This document shows, piece by piece, positions 27,573 through 35,593 of a stretch of DNA of 64,000 nucleotides. This DNA comes from DASXKD01 sp963734725 (GTDB lineage: Bacteria > Actinomycetota > Actinomycetes > Streptosporangiales > Streptosporangiaceae): the NCBI GenBank assembly GCA_963734725.1, contig CAVTIX010000014.1, positions 124,001 to 188,000 of the forward strand, read 5' to 3'. Numbering within the stretch: position 1 is the stretch's first letter; each line of letters starts with the position of its first letter. The notes under the pieces were generated by a model. The model searched no databases. It was not told the origin of the DNA and worked only from the letters and a program-made list of their open reading frames with translations. The translations under genes and the position numbers were made by a program.

Positions 27573-28715
27573 ATGGGGGAGTTGACCGGGATGCTGGCGG
27601 CGATGCTGCGCTACGCGGCGCGGATGCTGCCACCTGGCCGACGGGAGTGGGCCGAGGCGGTGCAGGCCGAGGCCGGTCAGGTTCCGCCGGGGTGGCCGCG
27701 GCTGCGCTGGCTGGCGGGCGGATTGTGGCTGGTGACAAGGGAGGCCACGGTGATGCGCAAGGTCGGGTACTGGCTCGGGGCGGGGGCGGTGGCGGCCGGT
27801 GCGGCCTGGGTGGTGTGGCTGAGCTGGCGGACCTCCCCGGCTGCCGACCCGCAGGCCGTGACCGACCGGGTCCGGGTCCTGGTGGGAGTGGCCGCGCTGG
27901 TCGTGCTGCCCTGGGTGGGAAGGCGGCGCGGTTTGTTCGGCCCGGTCGGCAGCAGCCTCACGGCGCGGCTGGTGCGGGTGGCAGGGTGTGCGGCGGTCTG
28001 CGGCCTGGGCGTAGCGGTTGTGCGCATGGACAGTCACCTCGGCGTTGGCCGGGGTAGCCCGGGCCCGTTCAGCATGCTCCGCGAGATCACCGCGCTCGTG
28101 CTGGTTGGCGCCGCGCTGACCACGCTGGCTGTGATCAAGGCCAGATGGCCCGATGCCGAGCCCAGCGCGGTGTGGTCCGTCGCCGTGATTGCGGGCGTGC
28201 TCGTGTTCTACGCCGTGCCGCTCCAAGCGCTCGCGATCCTCTACGCGGCCGGGATCCTCGCCGCGACCTCGCGGCGGTCGCCGGTGACAAACGCGTCCCT
28301 GGCCGCCGGTACGGTCACCGGCCTCGCTACGGGCCTGGCCGCGACCCTCGCCGTCTACGAGATAGCGCGGACGAGCGATCGTTACGTCGCCATCCTGTTC
28401 CTCGGCGTGGTCACCATGCTGTTCCTGCTCGCCGCCCTCGCCGGCCTGGCAGCGGCCTGGCTGCTGCCGGGCGCCGGGGACCCGGAGAAGGTGCGAGTGG
28501 CGCGGGGCCTGCAGGGACTGCTCGCGGGCTCGGTGGCCGGAGCTGTCTGCGGTCTGCTGCTGACAAACTTCTACGTGGTGGCCGTGGTCATGATGATCAT
28601 CGGCCCGGTGGTTGGCGCGGCCGGCGGCGCGGTCGGCGGCTTCGCCGCCGCTGACCATCCGCTCAGACCACGGCCTGCCCGCTCCTGGGCCGCCGGGGTG
28701 TTCGTTCGCTTCTGA
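27573..28715 (+). CDS. Polytopic membrane protein, paralogue of the preceding gene
   Basis: From ATG 27573 (GGAGGGGG upstream; an alternative GTG is at 27549) the protein has 380 residues and about eight hydrophobic segments. Its N-terminus RMLPPGRREWAEAVQAEAGQ and the following RLRWLAGGLWLVTRE segment match the same region of the protein at 26180, so the pair arose by duplication. The membrane parts have diverged. It lies 97 bp downstream on the same strand and is probably in the PadR-controlled operon. No enzymatic motif is visible. Confidence 0.7.
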   Translation: MGELTGMLAAMLRYAARMLPPGRREWAEAVQAEAGQVPPGWPRLRWLAGGLWLVTREATVMRKVGYWLGAGAVAAGAAWVVWLSWRTSPAADPQAVTDRVRVLVGVAALVVLPWVGRRRGLFGPVGSSLTARLVRVAGCAAVCGLGVAVVRMDSHLGVGRGSPGPFSMLREITALVLVGAALTTLAVIKARWPDAEPSAVWSVAVIAGVLVFYAVPLQALAILYAAGILAATSRRSPVTNASLAAGTVTGLATGLAATLAVYEIARTSDRYVAILFLGVVTMLFLLAALAGLAAAWLLPGAGDPEKVRVARGLQGLLAGSVAGAVCGLLLTNFYVVAVVMMIIGPVVGAAGGAVGGFAAADHPLRPRPARSWAAGVFVRF

Positions 28716-28754
28716 CCAGATCCGGCGGGCGGTGCCGGCGACCGACGATTAGTT

Positions 28755-30059
28755 ATGCTCACGTTCATGGCGCCAGCCTCGACGCTCGCGGCCGGCTCGG
28801 TCGGCAGTGTCGAAACGCAGTACCTCGACCTGCCGAAGCCAGTGCGGCTTGACTGCGGGCGGGAGTTGCACCCGGTCCGGGTGGCGTACGAGACCTACGG
28901 CGCCCTCTCGCCCCGGCGCGACAACGTCATCCTGGTGTGCCATGCGCTGAGCGGCGACGCTCATGCGGCCGGCTTCTCGAAAGCACTGCCCGAAGCGAGC
29001 ACGCGCGACGGGTTCGGGGCCGAGGATCGCGACGGCACGGCCGGCAAGGGGCTCGGCTGGTGGGACGGGATGATCGGCCCCGGCAAGGCCTTCGACACCG
29101 ACCGCTTCTTCGTCGTCTCCACGAACCTGCTTGGCGGCTGCCGCGGGACGACGGGGCCGTCGTCGATCGACGCGGCGACGGGCAGGCCCTACGGGCCGGA
29201 CTTCCCTGTGATCACTGTCGCGGACATGGTGCGGACCGAGCGCGCGTTCCTGGACGCACTCGGCATCGAGCGTATTGCGGCGGTCACCGGTGGCTCGCTC
29301 GGCGGGATGCAGGCGTTCGAGTGGTCGATCCTGTTTCCTGATCAGGTCGATGCCGTCGTGGCGATCGCCAGCACGCATGCGCTCCACCCGCAGGGCGTGG
29401 CCTGGAACGCGATCGCGCGGGACGCGATCATGCGCGACCCGGCCTGGCAAGACGGTCACTACTACGGCACGGGCCGCAAACCCGACGGCGGCATGGGCGT
29501 GGCGCGGATGGTCGGCCACGTCACGTACCTGTCCGCACCGGGAATGAATGACAAGTTTGGCCGGCGGCTGCAATTCGCCGACGACATCCGCTACACGATC
29601 ACCGAACCGGAGTTCCAGGTCGAGAACTACCTGCGCCATCAGGCCGACTCGTTCGTCAGGCGCTTCGACGCCAATACCTATCTCTATGCGTCGCGCGCCC
29701 TGACATATTTCGATCTCGCGCGGCAGCATGGCAGCGGATCGCTCGCCCGGGCGCTGGAAGGCGTCTTGGCGCGGACGCTGTTGATCGCGTTCAGCTCCGA
29801 CTGGCTGTATCCGCCGTCCGCGTCGGGGGAGATCGAAGACGCGCTTCGCGCGCTCGGCAAGGCGGTCGAGTTCCATGTGATCGACGCGCCGTACGGCCAC
29901 GACTGCTTCCTGCTCGAGGAAGCGCGCCAGACACCCATCATCCGCCAGTTCTTGAGCAAGCAGAGCGGGGGCGGGCGCGAAGCGCGGGGGCGGGAAGAGC
30001 AGAGCGGGGGCGGGCGCGAAGCGCGGGGGCGGGAAAAGCAGAGCAGGCCCGGCGCGTGA
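28755..30059 (+). CDS. metX: Homoserine O-acyltransferase (MetX)
   Basis: A 434-residue alpha/beta-hydrolase-fold transferase. It opens with YLDLPKPVRLDCGRELHPVR and the conserved NVILVCHALSGDAH. The nucleophile serine sits in TGGSLGGMQAFEWS near residue 181, the acid in SSDWLYPP near 350 and the histidine in YGHDCFLLEE near 382. It transfers an acyl group, usually acetyl from acetyl-CoA, to homoserine, feeding MetY next door. Starts at 28755 and 28767 are both possible. The last 30 residues are two copies of a 13-residue Gly/Arg/Glu-rich unit not seen in normal MetX and probably not structured. Confidence 0.93.
   Translation: MLTFMAPASTLAAGSVGSVETQYLDLPKPVRLDCGRELHPVRVAYETYGALSPRRDNVILVCHALSGDAHAAGFSKALPEASTRDGFGAEDRDGTAGKGLGWWDGMIGPGKAFDTDRFFVVSTNLLGGCRGTTGPSSIDAATGRPYGPDFPVITVADMVRTERAFLDALGIERIAAVTGGSLGGMQAFEWSILFPDQVDAVVAIASTHALHPQGVAWNAIARDAIMRDPAWQDGHYYGTGRKPDGGMGVARMVGHVTYLSAPGMNDKFGRRLQFADDIRYTITEPEFQVENYLRHQADSFVRRFDANTYLYASRALTYFDLARQHGSGSLARALEGVLARTLLIAFSSDWLYPPSASGEIEDALRALGKAVEFHVIDAPYGHDCFLLEEARQTPIIRQFLSKQSGGGREARGREEQSGGGREARGREKQSRPGA
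29961..30053 (+). repeat. 39-bp tandem duplication at the 3' end of metX
   Basis: A 39-bp GC-rich unit starts at 29961 and again at 30000, with a partial third copy. In frame it encodes QSGGGREARGREE, then QSGGGREARGREK, then QSRPGA. Confidence 0.85.
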
Positions 30060-30101
30060 CGCCAAGAAATCGCCGGGTGACTTCCAAGGAAGAGGCCCTT
30101 C

Positions 30102-31439
30102 GTGACCGACAACCCCTCCCGTGCCGAGGAAGCCCGCGCATTTGGATTCGAGACGCGGCAGCTGCACGCCGGGCAACGGCCCGACCCGAACACGGGCGCG
30201 CGTGCGGTGCCGATCTTCCAGACGACCAGCTACGTGTTCGAGGACCCCGAGTCGGCGGCGGCGTACTTCAACCTGCAGGAGTACGGGAACACGTACTCGC
30301 GCATCATGAACCCCACCGTCGCGGTGTTCGAGGAGCGGGTGGCAAACCTCGAGGGCGGCTGTGGCGCGGTGGCGTTCGCCAGCGGGATCGCCGCGCAGGC
30401 AGCCGCGCTCTTTACCTTGCTCCAGCCGGGCGACCACGTCGTCTCGTCGTCGGCGCTCTACGGCGGGACGGTGAACCAGCTCAAGCACTTGCTGCGAAAA
30501 ATGAATGTGGAGCTGACGTGGGTCGATCCCGACGACCTGGACGCGTGGCGGCAGGCGGTCCGCGCGAACACCAAGGTGTTCTTCGGGGAGACGATCGGCA
30601 ACCCGGCGGGGAACGTCCTGGACATCGAGACCGTGGCGGCTATCGCGCACGAGCACGAGCTGCCGCTGATCGTGGACAACACGTTCGCGACGCCGTACCT
30701 GTGCCGCCCGATCGAGTGGGGCGCTGACATCGTGATCCACTCGGCGACCAAGTTCATCGGCGGCCACGGTACGAGCATCGGCGGCGTCGTCGTCGAGGCC
30801 GGCACGTTCAACTGGTCCAACGGGCGGTTTCCCGTGGTCGCGGATCCGTCGCCGGCCTACCACGGCCTGCAGTTCCACGAGACGTTCGGGATGTACGGCT
30901 ATCTGATGAAGCTGCGGGCCGAGACCCTGCGCGATCTCGGCGGGACGCTAGCTCCGTTCAACGCTTTCCTGTTCTTGCAGGGGCTTGAGACGCTGTCGCT
31001 GCGGATGGAACGCCATGTCGACAACGCGCTGGCGGTCGCGGAGTACCTCGAGGCGCACGAGCTGGCGTCGAAGGTGACCTACCCAGGCCTGCCGGCCAGC
31101 AAATACCGGCTGCTCGTGGAGAAGTACCTGCCGCGCGGCGCTGGCGCGGTGTTCTCGTTCGACTGCGCTGGTGGCCGGGCCGGCGGGCAGAGTCTCATCG
31201 GCGGCGTGACGCTCTGGTCCCACTTGGCGAACGTCGGCGACGCGAAGAGCCTGATCATCCACCCTGCCAGCACGACGCACCGCCAGCTGAACGATGAGGA
31301 ACTGCGGGCGGCGGGCATCGTGCCGGGGACGGTGCGGCTGTCGGTCGGCACCGAGTCCGTCACGGATCTGACCTGGGATCTGGAGCAGGGTTTCGCGCGC
31401 GTAGCCGCGATAGCGGGAAAGAAGGTAGCGACGCCGTGA
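30102..31439 (+). CDS. metY: O-acetylhomoserine sulfhydrylase (MetY)
   Basis: A 445-residue PLP-dependent Cys/Met-metabolism enzyme starting at GTG 30102. It shows FGFETRQLHAGQRPDPNTGA, the NTYSRIMNPTVAVFEERVA segment, and the PLP lysine in HSATKFIGGHGTSIGG near residue 216. VGDAKSLIIHPASTTHRQL and VRLSVGTESV close the active site. With O-acetylhomoserine from MetX and sulfide (or methanethiol) it gives homocysteine or methionine. It follows metX by 42 bp, so the two form the direct-sulfhydrylation branch of methionine synthesis. Its stop overlaps the next gene by GTGA. Confidence 0.93.
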   Translation: MTDNPSRAEEARAFGFETRQLHAGQRPDPNTGARAVPIFQTTSYVFEDPESAAAYFNLQEYGNTYSRIMNPTVAVFEERVANLEGGCGAVAFASGIAAQAAALFTLLQPGDHVVSSSALYGGTVNQLKHLLRKMNVELTWVDPDDLDAWRQAVRANTKVFFGETIGNPAGNVLDIETVAAIAHEHELPLIVDNTFATPYLCRPIEWGADIVIHSATKFIGGHGTSIGGVVVEAGTFNWSNGRFPVVADPSPAYHGLQFHETFGMYGYLMKLRAETLRDLGGTLAPFNAFLFLQGLETLSLRMERHVDNALAVAEYLEAHELASKVTYPGLPASKYRLLVEKYLPRGAGAVFSFDCAGGRAGGQSLIGGVTLWSHLANVGDAKSLIIHPASTTHRQLNDEELRAAGIVPGTVRLSVGTESVTDLTWDLEQGFARVAAIAGKKVATP

Positions 31440-31918
31440 CAGATCTCGGGCGGTACCAGGATCCGCTGACGATCCAGCGCGTGCTCCATACGGCGAGAAC
31501 GATCGCGATCGTGGGCCTGTCGAGCAACGAGCTGCGGCCCAGCAACTTCGTTGGCTATTACCTCAAGCGGCATGGCTACCGCGTGATCCCGGTGAATCCC
31601 CGCGAGACGGAGATCCTCGGCGAAACGTGCTACGCGAGCCTGCTGGACGTACCCGTGCCGGTGGACGTCGTGAACGTCTTCCGCGCGCCGGATGCGCTGC
31701 CGGGGATCGCGCGGGAGGCTGTGGCGATCCACGCCGGTGCCCTCTGGTGCCAGTTCGGCGTGATCAACACCGAGGCCGCGCGGATCGCGGAGGACGGCGG
31801 CGTGACGGTGATCATGGACCGCTGTCTCAAGGTCGAGCACGCGCGCTACGTGGGCCGGATGCACTGGCTCGGCTTCAACACGCAGCGCATCACGTCCGTC
31901 CGCGCCGGTCTTCAGTAG
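31436..31918 (+). CDS. CoA-binding (YccU-like) domain protein
   Basis: This 160-residue protein is a single Rossmann-like CoA-binding domain: RTIAIVGLSSNELRPSNFVG, then YRVIPVNPRETEILGE, VDVVNVFRAPDALP, and LWCQFGVINTEAARIAEDGG. The family resembles the CoA-binding part of succinyl-CoA synthetase. It overlaps the metY stop by four bases and is likely cotranscribed with metX-metY. The role in methionine metabolism is unknown. Its 3' end overlaps the convergent ArsR-like gene by 7 bp. Confidence 0.85.
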   Translation: MTDLGRYQDPLTIQRVLHTARTIAIVGLSSNELRPSNFVGYYLKRHGYRVIPVNPRETEILGETCYASLLDVPVPVDVVNVFRAPDALPGIAREAVAIHAGALWCQFGVINTEAARIAEDGGVTVIMDRCLKVEHARYVGRMHWLGFNTQRITSVRAGLQ

Positions 31919-32898
31919 CTGACACTGCCGGCGAGTTCGGCGCCGAGCGGGGTTTGCTGGTAGAGGACGGTGTGGCGGTGGCGCCGGCGGGTGACCAGCC
32001 GCGCTTGATGCAGGACGGCCAGGTGCTCAGAGACGGTGCTGGGGGCAAGCTCATGCCGCCGTGCCAGGGTGTGGGTGGACGCTGGTTCGGCGAGTGATTC
32101 CAGCAGGGCGGCGCGGGTCCGGCCGAGCAGGCGGCCGAGCGCTTCGAAGTGAACGCCGTGGGCTGGCTGCCAGAGTTCGGCTATTCCCCTGGCCGCATAG
32201 ATGAGCGTTGGCCGGGCTGGCGGATCGGTGATGGCTGCCAGCCCGGGCCACGCGAATACGCTGGGTATGAGCAGCAGTCCGGCGCCGTCGAGCCGGCGCC
32301 GCTCGGTGGTCGGCGCATCGATGATGAGGGTGCGGCCGGTCCAGCGGGCCTGGGGATGCAGCTCGCCGAGCACCCGTTCCAGCCCGTAGTCGCCTAGCAT
32401 CTGCGTCCGGTACAGCATGTCGGCCTGGAGCAGGTCGTGCAGGCGTGGCCAGTGCGGGGCTATCAGCAACTGCCAGCATTGCTCCAGCAAGTCGGCGAGC
32501 AGGGTTCTGGTCGCCAGCGGATCGTCCAGCAACCGCCAGGCCGCCTCGGGCGCGGGGTCCCCGGATCGCTGGATCAGTGAATGTTCCACCTCCCGGGCTA
32601 CCTGCTCCGGTGGCGTCGCGCGGACCTGTGCGAGCTGGTCGGTGATGTCGGTCCCCGGCCCGGCCGGCCCCGGGCTGAGGAAGTCTGGTGTCCATCCGCT
32701 GCGCGGCGACAGCACCAGCAGCGGCCACAGGTCGAGGCGTTCCAGGTCCGGCCGCACCGCCTCCAGCCAGGGCAGGTGATATTTGCGGCGTTGCGGTTCC
32801 AGCAGCACCCGCAGGGCCGTCATCGTTTCCCACAGCGGCGAGATCGCGAACCGGACCCGCGCCGGGTCGTCCCGCCCGAAGACCAGGACCAGGCTCAC
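31912..32898 (-). CDS. ArsR-like winged-helix regulator with a DUF5937-type N-terminus
   Basis: A 328-residue protein. The N-terminal 240 residues (VRFAISPLWETMTALRVLLE, then YHLPWLEAVRPDLERLDLWP) match the DUF5937-type sensor region seen with ArsR domains. The C-terminus is a winged helix: TLARRHELAPSTVSEHLAVL, then VTRRRHRHTVLYQQTPLG. No metal-binding cysteine pair is visible in the helix-turn-helix, so it is not a classical metal sensor. It diverges from the MFS gene at 32964, with an inverted repeat ATTCGG-N6-CCGAAT between them, so it likely represses both itself and the transporter. Confidence 0.8.
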   Translation of the reverse strand: MSLVLVFGRDDPARVRFAISPLWETMTALRVLLEPQRRKYHLPWLEAVRPDLERLDLWPLLVLSPRSGWTPDFLSPGPAGPGTDITDQLAQVRATPPEQVAREVEHSLIQRSGDPAPEAAWRLLDDPLATRTLLADLLEQCWQLLIAPHWPRLHDLLQADMLYRTQMLGDYGLERVLGELHPQARWTGRTLIIDAPTTERRRLDGAGLLLIPSVFAWPGLAAITDPPARPTLIYAARGIAELWQPAHGVHFEALGRLLGRTRAALLESLAEPASTHTLARRHELAPSTVSEHLAVLHQARLVTRRRHRHTVLYQQTPLGAELAGSVSY

Positions 32899-32915
32899 GT
32901 GGCATCCCTTGAGTT

Positions 32916-32933
32916 ATTCGGCTCATACCGAAT
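32916..32933. promoter_or_regulatory. Inverted repeat between ArsR-like and MFS genes
   Basis: ATTCGG and CCGAAT are separated by six bases, 18 bp upstream of the regulator start and 30 bp upstream of the MFS start. Size and place fit an ArsR-type operator controlling both genes. Confidence 0.6.
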
Positions 32934-32963
32934 GTCTGGTTCCTGATCGTAGCGCCGGCCAAC

Positions 32964-34217
32964 GTGAATGGCATGACCACGCCTACCGCACCGGGCCGTG
33001 CCGCCCCGCGCCCGGACACACCGCCCGCGCGGGCCAGCTACCGCGAGGTGCTCGGCAGCGCCGAGTTCCGGGCGATCTTCGTCGCCAACATCGTGTCGAT
33101 GCTCGGGAACGTGGTGGCGGCGGTCGCGCTGACTGTGCTGGTTTACCAGCAGACCCGCTCGCCGGCGCTGGCGGCCTCGGTGATGGCGCTGTCGTTCCTG
33201 CCCTATCTCATCGGCAGCACGCTGCTGGGAGCTGCGGCGGACCGGCTGCCCGCGCGCCGGGTCCTGGTGGCCTGCGACCTGGCCTGTGCGCTGCTGGTCG
33301 GCTGCATGGCCCTGCCAGGCATGCCACTGCTCGCGTTGCTTGCGCTGTTGTTCGCCGCCGGGCTGCTGTCCCCGATCTACCAGGGCGCGCGTTCCGCCGT
33401 GCTGCCCGAGGTGCTGCCGCCCGGCCCTCGCTATGTCCTGGGACGTGCGCTGATGCGGATGGTGGCCCAGTCGGCGCAGATCATCGGCTACGGCGCGGGC
33501 GGCCTGCTGCTCACGATCATGTCTCCCCGCAGCGCGCTGACCGCCGACGCGCTATCTTTCGCCGCCTCTGGCCTGGTGCTGCGGTTCGGCACCGCCGCCC
33601 GGCCGGCGCCCGCCGCCCGCCGCGGCTCGATGGCCGGCGACTCGCTGGCCGGGCTGCGGAAGGTGCTCGTTCACCGGCCGCTCAGGCGGATCTTGCTGTT
33701 CAGCTGGCTCGTGCCCGCGTGCCTGGTCGCCCCGGAGGCACTCGCCGCCCCGTATGCCGCCCACATCGGCCAGCCCGCCCGGGCCGCGGGCTTCCTGCTG
33801 ATGGGGATCCCGATCGGGACCGTGGTCGCTGACGTCATCGCCGCCCGGGTGCTGCCGTACCGGCTGCAGCGGCGCATCATCGTCCCGGCCGCCCTGCTGT
33901 CCTGCGCCCCCCTGGCCGCTTTCGCGTTGACGCCGGGCCTTGCCCTAGCTGTGGGGCTGCTGGCGCTCGCCGGGCTCGGCAGCGCCTGGACCACCGGAAT
34001 CGACGGCCTGCTCATCGACACCGCTCCATCAGCCTTGCGGAACCGCGCGCTCGCCCTGGCCGGGGCGGGGCTCATGTTCAGTCAGGGCGCCGGTTTCGCG
34101 CTATGGGGGATTGTCGGCCAGTACCTCCCATCCACCGCCGCCATCGCCCTGGCCGCGGCCGCCGGGGCGCTGGCAGCCGCCATCCTGCGGCCACAGCCAG
34201 GGCACCTGGCCGGCTGA
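32964..34217 (+). CDS. MFS transporter (12-TM, macrolide-efflux-like)
   Basis: A 417-residue protein with about twelve hydrophobic helices. It starts at GTG 32964 (ATG 32973 is equally possible). The stretch SAEFRAIFVANIVSMLGNVV, then ALAASVMALSFLPYLIGSTL, is characteristic of MFS drug-efflux members of the MefA/DHA3 type. No amphipathic start or signal sequence is present. It is divergent from an ArsR-like regulator and is probably its target. The substrate is unknown; export of a toxic or antibiotic compound is the usual role. Confidence 0.88.
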   Translation: MNGMTTPTAPGRAAPRPDTPPARASYREVLGSAEFRAIFVANIVSMLGNVVAAVALTVLVYQQTRSPALAASVMALSFLPYLIGSTLLGAAADRLPARRVLVACDLACALLVGCMALPGMPLLALLALLFAAGLLSPIYQGARSAVLPEVLPPGPRYVLGRALMRMVAQSAQIIGYGAGGLLLTIMSPRSALTADALSFAASGLVLRFGTAARPAPAARRGSMAGDSLAGLRKVLVHRPLRRILLFSWLVPACLVAPEALAAPYAAHIGQPARAAGFLLMGIPIGTVVADVIAARVLPYRLQRRIIVPAALLSCAPLAAFALTPGLALAVGLLALAGLGSAWTTGIDGLLIDTAPSALRNRALALAGAGLMFSQGAGFALWGIVGQYLPSTAAIALAAAAGALAAAILRPQPGHLAG

Positions 34218-34353
34218 CCGCCCAGCCGCCCGAACGTGTCGGCGGAAGGGCCTGGGTCAGGGATGACCCCGATGCCGTCGGGGGTGCACACCAGGGTATG
34301 AACCGGGGCTGATCCCGATCGACGATCGCGTCCGCCGGCGGCAGCCTTGAAGC

Positions 34354-34644
34354 ATGAACACAACAACCGCAGACGCCGGACCTGCCACCGTTACTGACCA
34401 GCCCGGGGCCCGCCAGCTGCGCCGCTCCGCCGACGGCAAGATGCTGGCCGGCGTGGCCAGCGGCATAGCCCGTTACTTCGGCGCCGACGTCACGCTGGTT
34501 CGCGTCATCATCGCGGCGCTGGCCCTGCTGAACGGTGTCGGCGTAGCTCTCTACATCGCCGCCTGGCTGCTGATCCCCGAGGACGGCAGCGACCAGCCGG
34601 TCGCCGCGGCGTGGATCGCCGACTGGCGGGACCGCTTCCGCTAA
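34354..34644 (+). CDS. PspC domain membrane protein
   Basis: This 96-residue protein has a PspC domain: QLRRSADGKMLAGVASGIAR, then YFGADVTLVRVIIAALALLN with a TM helix, and the ending AAWLLIPED. In actinobacteria PspC-domain proteins of this size sit in the membrane and take part in envelope-stress sensing or in the phage-shock network. A 50-residue membrane protein follows 42 bp later. No PspA is nearby, so it is orphaned from the classical operon. Confidence 0.88.
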   Translation: MNTTTADAGPATVTDQPGARQLRRSADGKMLAGVASGIARYFGADVTLVRVIIAALALLNGVGVALYIAAWLLIPEDGSDQPVAAAWIADWRDRFR

Positions 34645-34686
34645 ACCTGACCCGCAATACCTTGACGTGAACGGAGACCGATCACC

Positions 34687-34839
34687 ATGTTTGGGATCAT
34701 CGCCCTTGTCCTTATCGCCATCGTGGCGCTGACCGTACTCAGCTTCGCCGTGCACTTCCTGTTCTCCCCGTGGCTGCTGCTGGTGGCCATCGGCGTCCTG
34801 GCCTGGATCAAATTCCGGCCGCGCCGCTCGCGCCGCTAG
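34687..34839 (+). CDS. Small single-protein membrane peptide (50 residues)
   Basis: A short ORF begins MFGIIALVLIAIVALTVLSF, has a second hydrophobic stretch (LFSPWLLLVAIGVLAWIKF), and ends in a basic tail RPRRSRR. This gives two TM helices with positive-inside C-terminus. It lies 42 bp after the PspC gene on the same strand. ACGGAGACC precedes the ATG. A partner of the PspC protein is plausible but unproven. Confidence 0.65.
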   Translation: MFGIIALVLIAIVALTVLSFAVHFLFSPWLLLVAIGVLAWIKFRPRRSRR

Positions 34840-34916
34840 CCGAGTGCCTGGCCCACCCGCTGCCCGGCCGCTCTAGGCGGGCTCTAGGCGCGCTCAGGCG
34901 GCCCCGGGCAGCGCCG

Positions 34917-34941
34917 TCCCGGCCGCGCTGCGCGGCCGGGA
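34917..34941. terminator. Perfect hairpin between convergent genes
   Basis: TCCCGGCCGCG pairs with CGCGGCCGGGA over 11 bp around a CTG loop. It lies between the small membrane gene (+) and the TetR gene (-) and can serve both directions. Confidence 0.65.
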
Positions 34942-34991
34942 TGCAGCATCTTGACCGAACTGGATACGCCGACCGCCGGCTCGGCGGCGGG

Positions 34992-35585
34992 TCACAGGGT
35001 GTCGATCCAGCGGTTAAGGCGTCGTGCCGCGCTGGACAGAATGCTGGGATCACCCATGGTGTTGGCCAGCAGCGCGCTGCCTTCGTAGGCGGCCATCAGA
35101 TCCGTGGCAAGATCGTGGGCGTCACGGCGGTCCAGCGACCGGAACTGCTCTTCGGCCCATTCGATCGGGAGGCGCATCAGTTCGGCTGCCGCGAAGCCTG
35201 GCCGGTTGACTCGCTTGCCGAGCTCCGAGCAGAGGCTGCCCAGGGGGCAACCGTGCTGGGCCACTATCTCGCTCTGCGCAGTGAACTCATGCACAAGGGC
35301 CTTCAGCCGGCTCTTCGGGGATCGGTGATGAGCGTCGATGGCTGCGAGCGTCGTCTTGACCTGCTGTACGTGAGCCTCGATGACCGCCGCGATGACTTCG
35401 TCTTTGGTCTTGAAGTAGTAGTAGACATTGCCGGCCGGGACGTCCGCGGCCTTGGCGATGTCGGCGAGCGTGGTCCGCTCTATGCCTTGTTCGTGCAGGA
35501 GTTGGGTGGCAGCGGCTACCAGCCGCTCTCTTTTCCCCGGCCGATGCCCGATGGCGGTCGCAGGACCTGAGGTTGAGTCAGTCAT
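34992..35585 (-). CDS. TetR family regulator
   Basis: A 197-residue TetR protein. The DNA-binding helices are in LLHEQGIERTTLADIAKAAD and VPAGNVYYYFKTKDEVI near residues 30-65. The C-terminal domain contains HGCPLGSLCSELGKRV, a Cys-bearing stretch also found in thiol- or aldehyde-responsive TetR members. It lies just downstream of the DHA2 MFS gene on the same strand with 8 bp between them, so the two form an operon. Near-palindromic repeats upstream of the MFS gene are probable operators. Confidence 0.88.
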   Translation of the reverse strand: MTDSTSGPATAIGHRPGKRERLVAAATQLLHEQGIERTTLADIAKAADVPAGNVYYYFKTKDEVIAAVIEAHVQQVKTTLAAIDAHHRSPKSRLKALVHEFTAQSEIVAQHGCPLGSLCSELGKRVNRPGFAAAELMRLPIEWAEEQFRSLDRRDAHDLATDLMAAYEGSALLANTMGDPSILSSAARRLNRWIDTL

Positions 35586-35593
35586 CTCACTTG

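Noticed and set aside
28749..30878. 709-codon reverse ORF antisense to metX and metY
   Set aside because: Composition is Arg/Val/Asp-biased like mirror frames of GC-rich genes, and the forward strand encodes two clear enzymes.
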